A stretch of 64,000 nucleotides of DNA from Ascarosepion bandense. Its lineage: Eukaryota; Mollusca; Cephalopoda; Sepiida; Sepiidae. The DNA lies in NCBI GenBank assembly GCA_037127315.1, contig JBBBDQ010000443.1:578001-642000 (forward strand), read 5' to 3'. How positions within the stretch are numbered: position 1 is the stretch's first letter; every line of letters starts with the position of its first letter. The notes under the pieces are model-generated. The model was given only the letters and a program-made list of their open reading frames with translations, made no database searches and was not told the DNA's origin. This document shows positions 11,316-22,694 of this stretch, one piece after another. A program made the position numbers and the translations under genes.

Positions 11316-11874
11316 AACATATGTTTAGGAGTTACTCTCAAACTATACAACTTGTGATGTTTTGCAAACTATTATAGAAAATAATTTCAGAAAACTTCAT
11401 AACCACTTGAAACATTTCTGAATAAAAACAAAAATCCAGTTTAAGCATTAAATGGTCTTTTGATATGCTGGTAAAACAATCAATTAATCATAGAAAAAGG
11501 CTACTCAAGCGGAACAAGAGAAATGAGGGTGATTTGCTACTATAGCATGGCATGCTGGTTCTTAGCTGTGAAGGTTAGAACTGGTGGAATTAAGAAATGT
11601 AGTTCATCTGAACACTAAACATCTCACTACTCTATTGCTATTTCCATGGAAAGTGTTCAGATTGATCACCCCAAGAGAATACGTATATAGCAAATCCATA
11701 AAATCCCAAACTTAAAACGTTTTCATTGTTGGTGTTTATCAATTATTTTAGCTATTAAATTGTCATAAGAACATTTAGTATGGTTAAATTTTGAACATTT
11801 TTCTCTAGTGATTTCTTGTCAGCTAAAACAAGAAATCAAAATCTTTTTATTTCTGTATTAATTTTATATACTTC

Positions 11875-12110
11875 CTGCCTTTGGAATTCCACTCTGTACA
11901 CTTGCTTCCCTGATAGCTACAATCTTCATGAGCTTAAGTGCAACATCAATTGCCATGTTTTATTCCCTTGATTCCCATCATTCTCTTATTCTACCCTCCT
12001 CCATATCTTGTCCTTTTCTTTTTTTTTTGCTCTTCTCACTTGTAACCCCCTTACTGGCTTGCTTGAGATGAATCGATTAAAAATGAATTCACCTAAATGA
12101 CCCCAGTGTT
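11875..12110 (+). mobile_element. CR1/Rex-like LINE 3' end (decayed)
   Basis: A weak C-terminal reverse-transcriptase signature (LWNSTLYTCFPDSYNLHELKC) is followed by a C/T-rich tail (ATTCCCATCATTCTCTTATT...). The same layout is seen at 51040-51430. The flanks 11316-11874 and 12111-12756 hold nothing else I recognise except CA/TG and TA-rich tracts near 12680. Confidence 0.45.
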
Positions 12111-12756
12111 TGAAGGGTTAACTGTAGCTATTATATTTAACTAAGTTGACCGAGAATCACATTAAGATTCATAAATGAGTTTTATATGCAACTGCGTTTT
12201 GAACTTGAAATCTAAGACACTCCATTCTAGTTTTCGTTACACTTAACTCGAAGATTAAGAATTGTTCATGAATTATTTATGCATGAAATATCAGTCTGTC
12301 AAGTGATAAATTAAGAAACATGACAGCCTTTGTCAGAATCAACTCCATGACCTGATACTTTTTTGTAGATCTCATCTGTTCATTATAAGAAAGAAAACAG
12401 TTTTTCTCAGAGAGCATTTGATACTTGAAAGCAATTAATAGTAATTCAAATCAACAATAAATTGTTCCTTGTGTCAACACATTTTGGTAGATCTCTGTGC
12501 ATCAGTATGTATGTGTGATTTTTATATAATCTTTGTGTTTATATCTGTCTATTTGTGTGTCTTTGTATCTATGCATGTGTGCAATATGTATAATCCTTGT
12601 AGGTACAATTGATTTTGTATATGCCAGGGAATGTGTGTTTTTATGCCTGACAATTATATATGATCATCTTCTCGCTCACACACACACATACACACACACT
12701 CATTTGATGGCTGCAACTCTATTTCGAGCAATGCCATTACTTGGTTTATGCTCAGA

Positions 12757-13222
12757 TTAGCAGTATAGCCTGGCGTTGCTCGGGTGTAATGAAAGCTTTA
12801 AAACTAATTCAGGGTCCTGGAGCTCAGACTCTTTGGACGTTGGCACGAAAGACTAAAATGCAACAGTTGTTTCCAGTTAAAGCAAAACTGTAGACTGAAA
12901 GAAAAATGGATGGATGTAAGACAAATTTTGATTTCTTGGTATCGATATCAAATAAATTTTTTTCATCGTAAACTGAATTTTGAAGGCTAAATAAGTCCTC
13001 TGAGTAAATGGTATCGTGGCTGAGACTAAGAACTACAATTATACCTACTTAGAGCCAAACTCGAAGCAAAAACTACCTCGACACAAAACCTAGCTAAGAA
13101 CACTTGCAGACGCTTATAAGTACAACTGTGTAAATTTTCAAGAAAATCAGTTCAGCCATTTCAGAGTCTATAGTAATGGACACACACACACAGACAAGGT
13201 TCCATTTATAAATAAGTTTAGA
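12757..13222 (-). mobile_element. Non-autonomous Helitron, copy 3 (466 bp)
   Basis: Minus orientation. The plus strand begins TTAGCAGTATAGCCTGGCGT, so the element's 3' end is CTAA (allowed CTRR), and it finishes TTATAAATAAGTTTAGA. The flanks are A and T. It is the shortest copy, lacking the TA/TG-rich middle module of copies 1 and 6. Confidence 0.8.
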
Positions 13223-13439
13223 TATAGGTAGTGTAGATGTGGCATTTTAGTTCTGCTAGGGACTTACACCTTCAAGCAACAAGTTTGGAGCTACCCTGCA
13301 CTTCTTTAAAAATCAGCTTCAGATAAGATTTTTGTATTTTTTTTTAAAGTAAGATCAACTTTCAGTTGCTACAGAGTATTTGCTTATATTTTGACAGAAA
13401 ATAAGTTCTTAACTATAAAAATTATCATATTTTCATGAA

Positions 13440-14475
13440 TAAAGCCACCATCTACCTTAATTACTGCTTTACAAATTCTTGGCATTCTTTAGAACAGTTT
13501 TTAAAAAACATAGATAGTAGATTGGCAGACCTTCCTATACATTCTTCAAGCACTGAAAAAGCTCACTCTCACACTTGAGTATTCTCTTCAGCCTTTCCCA
13601 TCCAGTTCATGCCACACTAATTTAATGGGGAGAGAAGTCAGGAGAACGAGGTAACCAAATCATCATTTTCAAAAGTTTCTTTCTTTTTTATCTTTTGACT
13701 CAAGGTAATTTTGACATAATTTGGAAGAGTGTTTTGAATCATTGTCTTGTTGGCAGGTGAATATTTTTCTAATTATACTTAAACCATTATGAATTAAATG
13801 ATGTTCTTTATTCATGATTCAAATCTCCAGCCTTCTCTCCCCCAAAACACCTTCACATTCTAACAAACCCACTACCATACTTAACTGTAAGAACCATACA
13901 TTCATCATTCAGTTTTTTCCTGGTTTTCTTTCTCCTCTTAATACCAAAACATTGTGGTACAGTGGACATCGACTCGGAACAAGAAATTGGAGGGATGAGT
14001 TTGAATTCCAGTTGAATTTGTTGCATTCACTTACCTGCAAATAACCTTGAGAAAGGTATTAATCCATATCTTCTCCCTTCAGGTATGGGTTAAATAGCAG
14101 AACAGATTGGGTTCTATATCCTTGGTTGGCAACCAGTCTACTGCAGAAAGTAATGGCAACCTGCTGAGAAAATCTTCTGCCTAGTCAGTCATGTTTCTTT
14201 CGAGACATGATCACCCAAACGTGTATCACATACAGCACTTAATTGACTGATGTCCACAATGCATTTTGCCACTCGTTTAATGTTCAGTTTTTAATGACTT
14301 TTTACCCATAAATCTTTACTGCTTATTCACCATCCATAACAGGTGATTCTTGATGGCTATGAACCCCCTGAGTTGCACTGAGCTAAGTCACTTTTTCGCA
14401 ATTGAAAATGACACTGGTTGTTGTCAGAGGAATTAAGTTCAGCTGTCATCTCTGGAGAAGTCTTTCTTTTCTTTT
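13440..14475 (-). pseudogene. Tc1-like transposase pseudogene, split by a SINE
   Basis: Minus-strand pieces 14475-14251 and 13949-13440 match a Tc1 transposase in order. The first piece shows SPEMTAELN and a KNHLL-like segment, then KSLKTEH near the KNW-LEEW motif. The second shows the CMVLTVKYGSG block (V-HGGG in family members), QNYLESK-like residues, a W-P-SPDFSPH relic (third catalytic region), and ECQEFVKQ near the C-terminus. Stops and frameshifts are frequent. The SINE at 13950-14250 lies in the middle. Confidence 0.65.
13950..14250 (+). mobile_element. tRNA-derived SINE (family S), full length, in the Tc1 copy
   Basis: The tRNA-like head (TTGTGGTACAGTGGACATCG, then GAGTTTGAATTCC as B box) is followed by the conserved body with GGGTTAAATAGCAGA and the terminal CACTTAATTGACTGA. 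About 300 bp long. Its insertion splits the Tc1 transposase relic. I could not define a clean target duplication. Confidence 0.8.
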
Positions 14476-15161
14476 ATTTTATTTTAATTTATTTATTTAT
14501 TTATTTTTTGGCTCTCAATAATCAAGTGTTTATTTATAACACTAGCAGCTGTGACAGAGACAGCTAGATATGTTTTGTTTACAACATTAGTTAGGGCTGA
14601 ATTGACACTTAGAACCTATGTTGGTACAAATAAAGAAAGTAAATAAAAGAAAAGGAAAAACAAATAAAAAATAATTAAAAAAAAAATTAAAAATTAAAAT
14701 TAAAATAGAAAACAAAAAGAAATAAATATGCACGGATATACGCACACACAAATATAAAAACAAACATACACATGCGAGTATGCATAAAGACATACAATCC
14801 ATTTTTCAATTTGAATTATTTAGGTATTAGCGTTGCTAAAGTTAAGGTTGCTATAAATTATAAATAGGGTGTGCTAATGTATTTATTTATTAAATGTATA
14901 ATTTAATTAGGCTTGTAGTCAAAAACAATAAAACAAAACCAAAATCGTTAGTGAGGAAAAATATTATTAAAATCGAATGTTGAAGGAGACATCACTAGGT
15001 TTGTTGATACTAATAAATAATAAATAAAAAAATAAAAGATAAATATTTTTTCTAAGAATAAAAAATTTAAAAATGAATAATAATCAAAAATAAAAAAGAA
15101 TAAAAAAATTAGAAATAGGAAAAAATAATAGAAAACCATAAAATGAAATAAATACAGACAG

Positions 15162-15214
<53 letters not shown>

Positions 15215-15389
15215 AATATGCAGACACTTATGCACATGCTTGTATGCATAAACACACACCTACGAGTATAAATATATAGAAAATACACATAGAGTAAGAT
15301 ATAGAAAAGTAAAAAGAAAAAGTAGGAAAATACTCAGAAGGAAAACAAAATGGAGAATAGAAAAAAAGATGTTGTGGCTATATGGGTTA
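14476..15389. other. Low-complexity AT-rich stretch, no gene
   Basis: Long A-rich runs of AAAT/AAAAT type with a TA array (about 15169-15198) and CA tracts. The hydrophobic minus-strand frames here (for example 14948-15259) come from this simple sequence and carry no motif. Confidence 0.6.
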
Positions 15390-15835
15390 GACAGGGTCTT
15401 AGTGTTTAGGTAAGAATTTGTTACTATGTCTGCATGTGGTCATTAATTCACTTTTGTTCAATAACTTAGGGTTATTTAGGTGTTTATTATAAGTTTTACT
15501 AACAGACATAAGTTACATCTATTTCCTAAAAGATTTGATTTTTGTGGTGATTTCCCAGATAATGATTGCGTTTTATTATTTTTTTAAAAACCAAAAATAT
15601 TTGGAAAGAGCAGGACTATTTTGTATTTAATAGTATTAAAAGTCAATTCATGATTATTGAATCTTGATAGCCATTGGCCATATTGGCAATCCGTTGATTC
15701 AAAATAGAATTTAGTATCACCGACAGAATGTATACAAGCTTTGTAAATTATACATTTGGTCATATACTGGCAGTTAAGTGGACAGGTCATGTTTTATCAG
15801 CAGTTGCACCTATCTTTGGTAGTGTTTCCATAATT
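15390..15835 (-). pseudogene. Penelope-like retroelement fragment, GIY-YIG region
   Basis: Minus-strand frames give MTCPLNCQYMTKCIIYKA, TKFYF-STD, a RFNNHELTF block, and then RCNLCLLVKL and CRHSNKFL. This order (CPL-C, I-Y-A, Y-G-T, F--R-NNH-SF, CNLC--EK, CRH--KFL) is the one seen in the better fragment at 23270-23680, where the GIY-YIG core is clear. The Gly of YIG is replaced and the frame shifts, so it is not functional. Penelope assignment is from family knowledge; the sequence directly shows only the GIY-YIG-like and Cys blocks. Confidence 0.55.
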
Positions 15836-15956
15836 GCTAGTGGAGTTACCATTATTTTGAAGGTTGGACATGTTTTTATTTAATATCTTATTGTTATGTA
15901 GTGAGATATATTTAGAAACAATATAACATTGTTTTTAAATATATAATGACAAGACA

Positions 15957-16147
15957 TAACTAATGACTCACCACAGATCTTTTGCCGATGGTTTATTGTG
16001 CAAACTACAAATCTGTCTGTTTGTCTCTTTGGTCTTATGTACAGATCAGGTAATATTTGGAAAAGATGAAATGACAAATTTATACAACCAACATTTGTGG
16101 GCGGATTGGAATCCTCATGGCACTGTACCAGCCAGACACCAACATCA

Positions 16148-16152
<5 letters not shown>
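15957..16152 (+). pseudogene. mariner/IS630-type transposase fragment, copy 1
   Basis: Contains FGKDEMTNLYNQHLWADWNP and GTVPARHQHQF, close to the longer copy at 18687. It covers the region around the first catalytic Asp and is cut at a TA array (about 16153-16178). Confidence 0.6.
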
Positions 16153-16177
<25 letters not shown>

Positions 16178-16179
<2 letters not shown>

Positions 16180-16318
16180 GAACAAAAATCTAAGGGTGAG
16201 CCAGCAACCTACCACAGTTTCACTTAACAGCTTAACAATTGGAGCCAATTTTCCCTGACGAGCTGTTAAGAGAAACTGTGGTAGGTTGTTGGCTCACTCT
16301 TAGATTTTCATTCTTGTT
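16178..16318. mobile_element. Fold-back MITE in a TA array
   Basis: The arms AAAATCTAAGGGTGAGCCAG...CCTACCACAGTTTC and GAAACTGTGGTAGG...CTCACTCTTAGATTTT are inverted copies of about 60 bp around a short loop (near 16240). The left neighbour is a TA array. No coding content. Confidence 0.75.
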
Positions 16319-16584
16319 TGTTCTACTTTCGCATTGGGTACTTTTTGTACTCTGCTTTCATATTGAGCTCTTTATTGTTAGGGTTTTCGTCTTAGGGTTT
16401 TTTTTTCTTTCTCACGAATGCTTGACTTTTTGTTCAAGTATTTCGTTTGTTTCTTTTTTTCTTCCCCTTCTTTTCCCTCTGGGTTAGTTCCCGGTGGGTT
16501 TCAAGATGTTCTTAGTTGTACTTTAATTATTGATAATCTTGACAGAATTAGTTTTGTTAATATTGGTATTATAACTATAATTAA

Positions 16585-16628
<44 letters not shown>

Positions 16629-16722
16629 AGTACACTTGGTATGTAATCCGGATAAATTCTAAAAGAGACGAACTTCAGAGAACTCAATGTTAAATTCATT
16701 TATTTAATCTAACAGAGTAATA

Positions 16723-16887
16723 TTTTATAAAGGATTTTTGATTATTAGCTTGTATGATACATATTTCACCGCTTTGATGTTCTTAACGTTGCTTGTCAGA
16801 TCCAAAATCATTTTGGATCTGACGAGCCACGTTAAGAACATCAAAGCGGTGAAATATGTATTATCCATGGTAATAATTGAAAATCCT

Positions 16888-16893
<6 letters not shown>
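16723..16893. mobile_element. Fold-back MITE, almost loopless, between TA arrays
   Basis: The left arm (TTTATAAAGGATTTTTGATTATT ... CACCGCTTTGATGTTCTTAACG ... CAGATCCAAAAT) is answered by the right arm (ATTTTGGATCTGACG ... CGTTAAGAACATCAAAGCGG ... AAAATCCTTTATAATA). The arms are about 85 bp, centred at about 16809. TA arrays lie at 16590-16622 and 16893-16940. Confidence 0.8.
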
Positions 16894-16945
<52 letters not shown>

Positions 16946-17189
16946 GCATTTAGAATAAACAGGATTTATATATAAGTAAATAAAAAAAAATTATTACTTT
17001 CAAGTTGTGAAGATAATTTTTTTTTTTTTTAGCAGAAAGGGAAATTACTGGTTCTTTTAAAAAGAAATACAAAATTTACATTAAAAATGTATCTGGATCA
17101 GCATATTTGATCAGATATTTTTTATTCTACATGTAACGATGGTTTCATTTTTCATTGTTTTATTATTTTAAGATAACTAATTTTTATGG

Positions 17190-17700
17190 TAGCTGAAGAA
17201 AGTAACAAGAAAGGACTAGAAATAATGATGATACAGTGCTGATAGCAGACACAGAAAGGAAACTACAAAACCTCCTACAGAAGGTAGCAGAAGAAAGTAA
17301 CAAGAAAGGACTAGAAATAATGATGATACAGTGCTGATAGCAGACACAGAAAGGAAACTACAAAACCTCCTACAGAAGGTAGCAGAAGAAAGTAACAAGA
17401 AAGGACTAGAAATAATGATGATACAGTGCTGATAGCAGACACAGAAAGGAAACTACAAAACCTCCTACAGAAGGTAGCAGAAGAAAGTAACAAGAAAGGA
17501 CTAGAAATAATGATGATACAGTGCTGATAGCAGACACAGAAAGGAAACTACAAAACCTCCTACAGAAGGTAGCAGAAGAAAGTAACAAGAAAGGACTAGA
17601 AATAATGATGATACAGTGCTGATAGCAGACACAGAAAGGAAACTACAAAACCTCCTACAGAAGGTAGCAGAAGAAAGTAACAAGAAAGGACTAGAAATAA
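17190..17700 (+). repeat. 95-bp tandem array within a LINE reverse transcriptase
   Basis: Five nearly identical 95-bp units plus a partial first one. Each covers the segment from the catalytic ADD motif (GATGATACAGTGCTGATAGC, DDTVLIAD) to the GLEI block (GGACTAGAAATA). Because 95 is not a multiple of 3, only the last unit is in frame with the downstream LINE. Unit-to-unit identity is very high, so the amplification is recent compared with the decay of the rest. Confidence 0.9.
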
Positions 17701-18400
17701 ACTGCATGAAAACCGAATGGTCATCAATAAAAAGGGCAGCCCAAAATGCCAAATACAGGTCGGGGATACCAGAATCAAACAGGTACAAAAATTTAAATAC
17801 CTGGGAAGTGTTGTAACAGAAGACAGAAAGTGCGACACAAAGATCTGAAGGTGAATTGGCATGGCAAAGGAAGCATTCCAGAAGTTGAGTAAAGTATTAA
17901 GAAACAGGACAATTTCACTAGAAACTAGGAAGAGAGTACTGGATTGCTATGTGTTGTCCGTCCTTCAATATGGCAGTGAGTGCAGGACAATACCATCAAA
18001 GATGAAGGAAAAACTTGAAGCAACTGAAATGTGGTTCTGCAGAAGGATGCTGCAAATATCATGGATTGAGCATATGAACAATGATGAGGTCTTGGAAATG
18101 ATGGAAACAAAAAGGAAATTAATACTGAGTGTCAGGAAGAGACAACAGAAGTTCCTGGGACATGCACTGAGGAAAGAGGGCTTGGAGAACCTGATACTAA
18201 AAGGCCAGCTAGAGGGGAAAAGAGACAGGGGAAAGCAATGGATAACATATTTATCCTAATCAGGATAAATCAGGTGGATGACGGAACGAGGGTTGCATGG
18301 TGTAACAGGAGAAGGCATGCTCAGAGCCACCAGGGATAGGGAAACGTGGAAAGCCATGATTGCCTACGTCCTGAAGGGACAGGGCACATAGAAGAAGAAG
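17603..18400 (+). mobile_element. RTE-like LINE, C-terminal reverse transcriptase and 3' end
   Basis: From the last 95-bp unit onward: DDTVLIADTERKLQNLLQ, then a frame change, then RIGMAKEAFQKLSKVLRN-type sequence, RKRVLDCYVLSVLQYGSE, WFCRRMLQISWIEH, KRQQKFLGHALRKEGLENL and RDRETWKAMIAYVLKGQGT. It ends in an AAGAAGAAGAA tail near 18400. It is 5'-truncated at about 17190, and a single-base shift near 17740 and a premature stop near 18258 inactivate it. Related ends occur at 3-165 (minus) and 62880-63385 (plus). Confidence 0.8.
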
Positions 18401-18686
18401 AATTTTTCAACGAGACATAACTTAGTCTGTTGCATTTCCCATTGTAAGATTTGGCTCTTGCTCTAATATTCCATATAATAATGGGTGTATTACCACCATT
18501 CTTTAATTGGCAGAAGTGTTTTCAGGGAGCAGTACTGTTTATTTATTTTATATTACCTAAAGTCGATGATGGTAGAAACAAAATAAAATTTGACATCTAT
18601 ACTAAAATATATATACTAGCTCAGTATACAATATTATCATTCATGCATTAACCAATTATGGAGCAGATTATATAATTTCACCCTCT

Positions 18687-19381
18687 AATCGCTCACCAGA
18701 GATCTTTTGCCGATGGTTTATTGTGCAAACTACAAATCTGTCTGTTTGTCTCTTCGGTCTTGTGTACAGATCAGGTAACATTTGGAAGAGATGAAATGAC
18801 AACTTTATACAACTAACATTTGTGGGCGGATTGGAATCCTCATGGCACTGTACCAGCCAGACACCAACATCAGTTTACAGTTAATCTGTTGGCTAAAACT
18901 GTAGGTCACTGTCTGGTAAATCTATATGTTCTCCCAGCACATCTCACAAGAGCTACAGGGAATTTATTTCAAACACACTTTCAGACCTGATAGTGGATGT
19001 ATGTCTGCTAATACAAAGATGCATGTGTTTCATGCATGATGGGAATCCAGCACATTTTAATCACTTTGTTTGTGATGCACTTTGTTCATCTGTAGGGCTA
19101 CCTAAAACAATTGTTTTATGCAGCAGATATTAATGATGCAGAGATGCTTCATTGATGTATCATGGGGGCCTGTGAAACCATTTGACATTGTGTGGGAGTA
19201 TTGGAAAGGGTCTGCCAGTCATTGATCCAACAGGTGCATGCATATGTAAAAGGAGGACATTTTGAACATTTGTTATGAGTTGCTGTGTTGAGGTCCAACA
19301 ATGGTTTATATGGTTCACCATGTTTTGTTGTCAGGAACCCACCCCTAAGTTTGTAAGAGTATTTTTGATGCACCCGGTATA
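18687..19381 (+). pseudogene. mariner/IS630-type transposase pseudogene, copy 2
   Basis: Order of motifs: EIFADGLLCKLQ, FGRDEMTTLYN, HLWADWNPHGTVPARHQHQF, VLPAHLTRATGNLFQTHF, MHDGNPAHF-like (HDG with the second catalytic Asp, about 19040), and RVCQSLIQQVHAYVKGGHFE. The usual WPPRSPDL third catalytic block is missing. The right end is a terminus-like TTTTTGATGCACCCGGTAT at about 19363-19381. The left inverted repeat is absent. Confidence 0.65.
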
Positions 19382-20051
19382 CATCTGTGTGTTAGGTGGC
19401 CATTAATCTTATAACAATATATTATGCACACATGGCAACAAACAGACATCTCCAGACTACAATGTGGGGTATCTTGGAGCTGCAGTGGTCTGGAGAGGTG
19501 CTCCACCAACCACAGTGCCACTATCACTTGGGTGGTCAATGATTAGGACAGTAAATATCTGAACACAACTCTGTAGTTGATCAGAGGCAGAGTCCAAACA
19601 GACTGGCCCTCCAGCAGTTTCATGCAATTGCTACCTAATGAAAGTCACTGTGAAATTTATCATATCACTAGAAGAACCATAAGTGGAACAAAGCACATGA
19701 ATACGTATATAGCTATATATTAACACAATCACATATACTTACTTAAATCCATATACACATATGTTCATACTTCCACATATGTACCTATAAATGCGTCCGT
19801 GTGTATACTTGCATATACTCACAGACACACATCCATCCATACTCACATACAAATCTTGCATTCACACACTCACATATATATTTATGAGTACTAGATTGCT
19901 ATGCATATTTCTATGCATAATTATTAGTAACACATATTTACGCAAGTATACTAAGAAATCTCACATATACTCAGAAAATACACATATATTTACATACTTA
20001 CACATATACACACACATACATATGTATATTTCCCTACAGACATGTCCATAC

Positions 20052-20089
<38 letters not shown>

Positions 20090-20269
20090 GTGTCACTCGT
20101 ACATACATCCATCTATATCCACATGTAATTATTGTGTTCACACACTCACATATTTATGAAGCGCAGACTTGTATACATATAAATAATACTAACACGTATT
20201 TAAACAAGTATACTCATAAATCTCAGATATACTCAGAAAATTATGCATATATTTACTTACTAGCAGTAT
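19382..20269. other. Unclassified and CA/TA-rich stretch
   Basis: The first 300 bp show no coding motif. From about 19690 the sequence becomes CACATATA/ACACAC-type simple DNA with a TA array at about 20056-20089. Open frames here are compositional. Confidence 0.5.
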
Positions 20270-20441
20270 AGCCCGGCATTGCTCAGGTGAAATGAAAGCT
20301 TTAAAACTAATCCATGGTCCTGGAGCTCAGACACAGCCTAAAGAACATTTGTGTGAAGTTTGGTGAGAATTGAATAAAAATTGTGGATTTGTATTACAGG
20401 ACATACAGACAGATAAACAGATACACATATAAACATCTTGC

Positions 20442-20477
<36 letters not shown>

Positions 20478-20807
20478 ATCGATTTTCTGCACTATTGTAA
20501 GTACTGCAACCTTGAAACTTCTGAATATTGTTTCTTATGTCTTTGTCTATGAGTGTATCAAATTTGATTAAAATCGGACCACTCCTTCTATAACCTGATT
20601 TTTTTGATTATCGATTTTCGATATTTATTGGGGGTACCTCAACATAAAACCTAGTGAAGAACGCTTGCAGATGCTTATAGTACAACTGTGTAAATTTTCA
20701 AGAAAATCATTTCAGCCATTTAGGAGTCTATAGGTAATGGGGACACATACACACATGCACACACACACACACACACATACAATGTTCCATTTATAAATAA
20801 GTTTAGA
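20270..20807 (-). mobile_element. Non-autonomous Helitron, copy 4 (538 bp)
   Basis: The plus strand begins CTAGCAGTATAGCCCGGCAT and ends TTATAAATAAGTTTAGA. Flanks are A and T. A TA array (about 20448-20474) and a CA tract (about 20760) lie inside. The subterminal hairpin has one changed base. Confidence 0.8.
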
Positions 20808-20823
20808 TTTAGATTAAATTAGA

Positions 20824-21355
20824 TTTTTTTTTTTAATCATATCACCCCGAGCAAGGCGGTAAGGCCACTGGTGTGCAGGGGGTTATGTAAGAGTGAATAG
20901 ATTGGAAAAGAGAAAGCCGGAAACCACGTCCTAAACAGGGAACAAGGGATGAGCCTCTACACCTGTTCAATAGATGTGGGTGGAGTGTGAACCGGGCGAT
21001 AGTTCAGTCTATCTACTCCAATTGAAAAAAAAAATAAACAAAAAAGAAAAGTGAAAAGATTGGAAAAGAGGAAGCCGGAAACCACATCCTAAACTGAACA
21101 AGGGATGAGCCTCTACACCTGTTCAATAGACGTGGGTGGGGGTGTGAACCGGGCAATAGTTCAGTCTATCTACTCCAATTGAAAAAAATAACCAAAAAAG
21201 AAAAGTGAAAAGATTGGAAAAGAGAAAGCCGAAAACCATGACCGAAGTAGAAGGAAAGTGTACCAGAAACCCTTACCTGAACAAGAAACAAGGCGATCAT
21301 GTCTACTCCTATTCAAAAGAAGTAGGTGGAGTGTAAAACCGGGTGATGGTACCAC
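20824..21355 (-). mobile_element. SINE-like family B, three-module copy
   Basis: The plus strand starts with a T run, then AATCATATCACCCCGAGCAA (the family's 3' end reversed). Three successive modules follow, of the type AGATTGGAAAAGAGAAAGCC ... AACAAGGGATGAGCCTCT ... GTGGAGTGTGAACCGGGCGA ... CTACTCCAATTGAAAAAA. On the element's own strand the order is modules first, then GCCTTGCTCGGGGTGATATG and poly(A). The third module is the most diverged. Each module holds a CGGTTCACACTCC box that resembles a pol III B box. Confidence 0.7.
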
Positions 21356-21419
21356 CTAAGTTTTAACTTAGTATAAGTCGAAACGAGATTTAAACGCAAA
21401 AATTATTTACAATAGCAAA

Positions 21420-22500
21420 ATGGTACCCCTGTTAAAAAATTCAAACAAATTAAAGACAGAGATTAAACAGACGAAGATTCCACGTACTCACACATATATA
21501 TATCTGCCTACATATATACCCTCCTGCTTGTCCATATATATATGTATATACATACACAAACTTTTAACGTATACATTAATTTCTTATCTCTGTGCACTCT
21601 CGCATATATAGAATAATATATAAGTGCTCACTTATGAAAACTTATACATGTAAATACAAGAAAAATGTGTACATGTATACACATACATGTCCACTCTTCC
21701 CCCCACCCAAACGAGGTGGTATATTTCACATTTCATACATCATAACAAACGTTACATACATATACCAGCATACATCATTTGGATTTCGATATCAGCATAT
21801 ACATACATGAGTCAGTCAGTTAAGTGCCATATGTGATAAACGCTTTGGGCGATCAAGTCTCGAAAGAGACATGACTGACTGGGCAGAAGATTATCCCACA
21901 GTAGGTTGCCATTGCTTTCTGAGGTAGACTGGTTGCTAGCCAAGGCTATAGAACCCAATCTGTCCTGTTATTTAACCCATAACTGGAGGGAAGAGACAAA
22001 TTAATACCTTTCCCAAGGGTATTTGTGTGTAAGTGAATGCAATGAATTCACATACATGGGTAAATTGATCAATTTAAGAGAGAACAATCAACGACATTCT
22101 TAATCCAAGATTAACGCTAACATACATCTATAACCAGGTACCCATATACACGAAAAACATATATCTGATAAGGCACACTCTTATACATATAATTAGGTGC
22201 ACCCATATGCACGGAATATACATGCAATAATACATGCAATCATACATGTAACAATAATTATACTTGGCCGCCCCTACATATATGGAATATACACAATTAG
22301 ACGCACTCATATACACAAAACAACTTTATATAACCTCACAACTAGGTGCCCCCTTATGCACGTAAAATATTTATGTTAAAATATATTTACAATCACAGAA
22401 TTCAAAATAGGACAACTTCATACATAAATAATATAGAGCCGTTACATACATATACTGCCAACTTATACAAATGAATTATAATTTATAACCACTCTAAATA
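21420..22500. repeat. TACATA-rich degenerate tandem sequence
   Basis: Outside the SINE at 21810-22049, this stretch is simple sequence of TACATATA type. At about 22120-22450 there are loose tandem units built on a TAGGTGCACCCATATGCACG core. No gene is visible. Confidence 0.5.
21810..22049 (-). mobile_element. tRNA-derived SINE (family S), 5'-truncated, with TSD
   Basis: The body is present from GTCAGTCAGTTAAGTGCCAT to AATGCAATGAATTC; the tRNA head is missing. It is bounded by ACATACATG duplications at 21801-21809 and 22050-22058. Confidence 0.85.
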
Positions 22501-22509
22501 ATGTGTTCA

Positions 22510-22633
22510 GTTTTCCTTTATAAATATCATATTGCTATGGATAACATCCATTGAGCTCTCTATACAAATATAACACTTAATATTAGTAGATCTTGTTGAA
22601 TTATCCTTGCCATTCACAGACTTGCTATCATTA

Positions 22634-22694
<61 letters not shown>

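Noticed and set aside
14948..15259. Hydrophobic membrane-protein-like frame
   Set aside because: Produced by A/T-rich simple sequence; no conserved features.
17216..17862. Repeated 60-residue minus-strand proteins
   Set aside because: Shadows of the 95-bp tandem array in the LINE reverse transcriptase.
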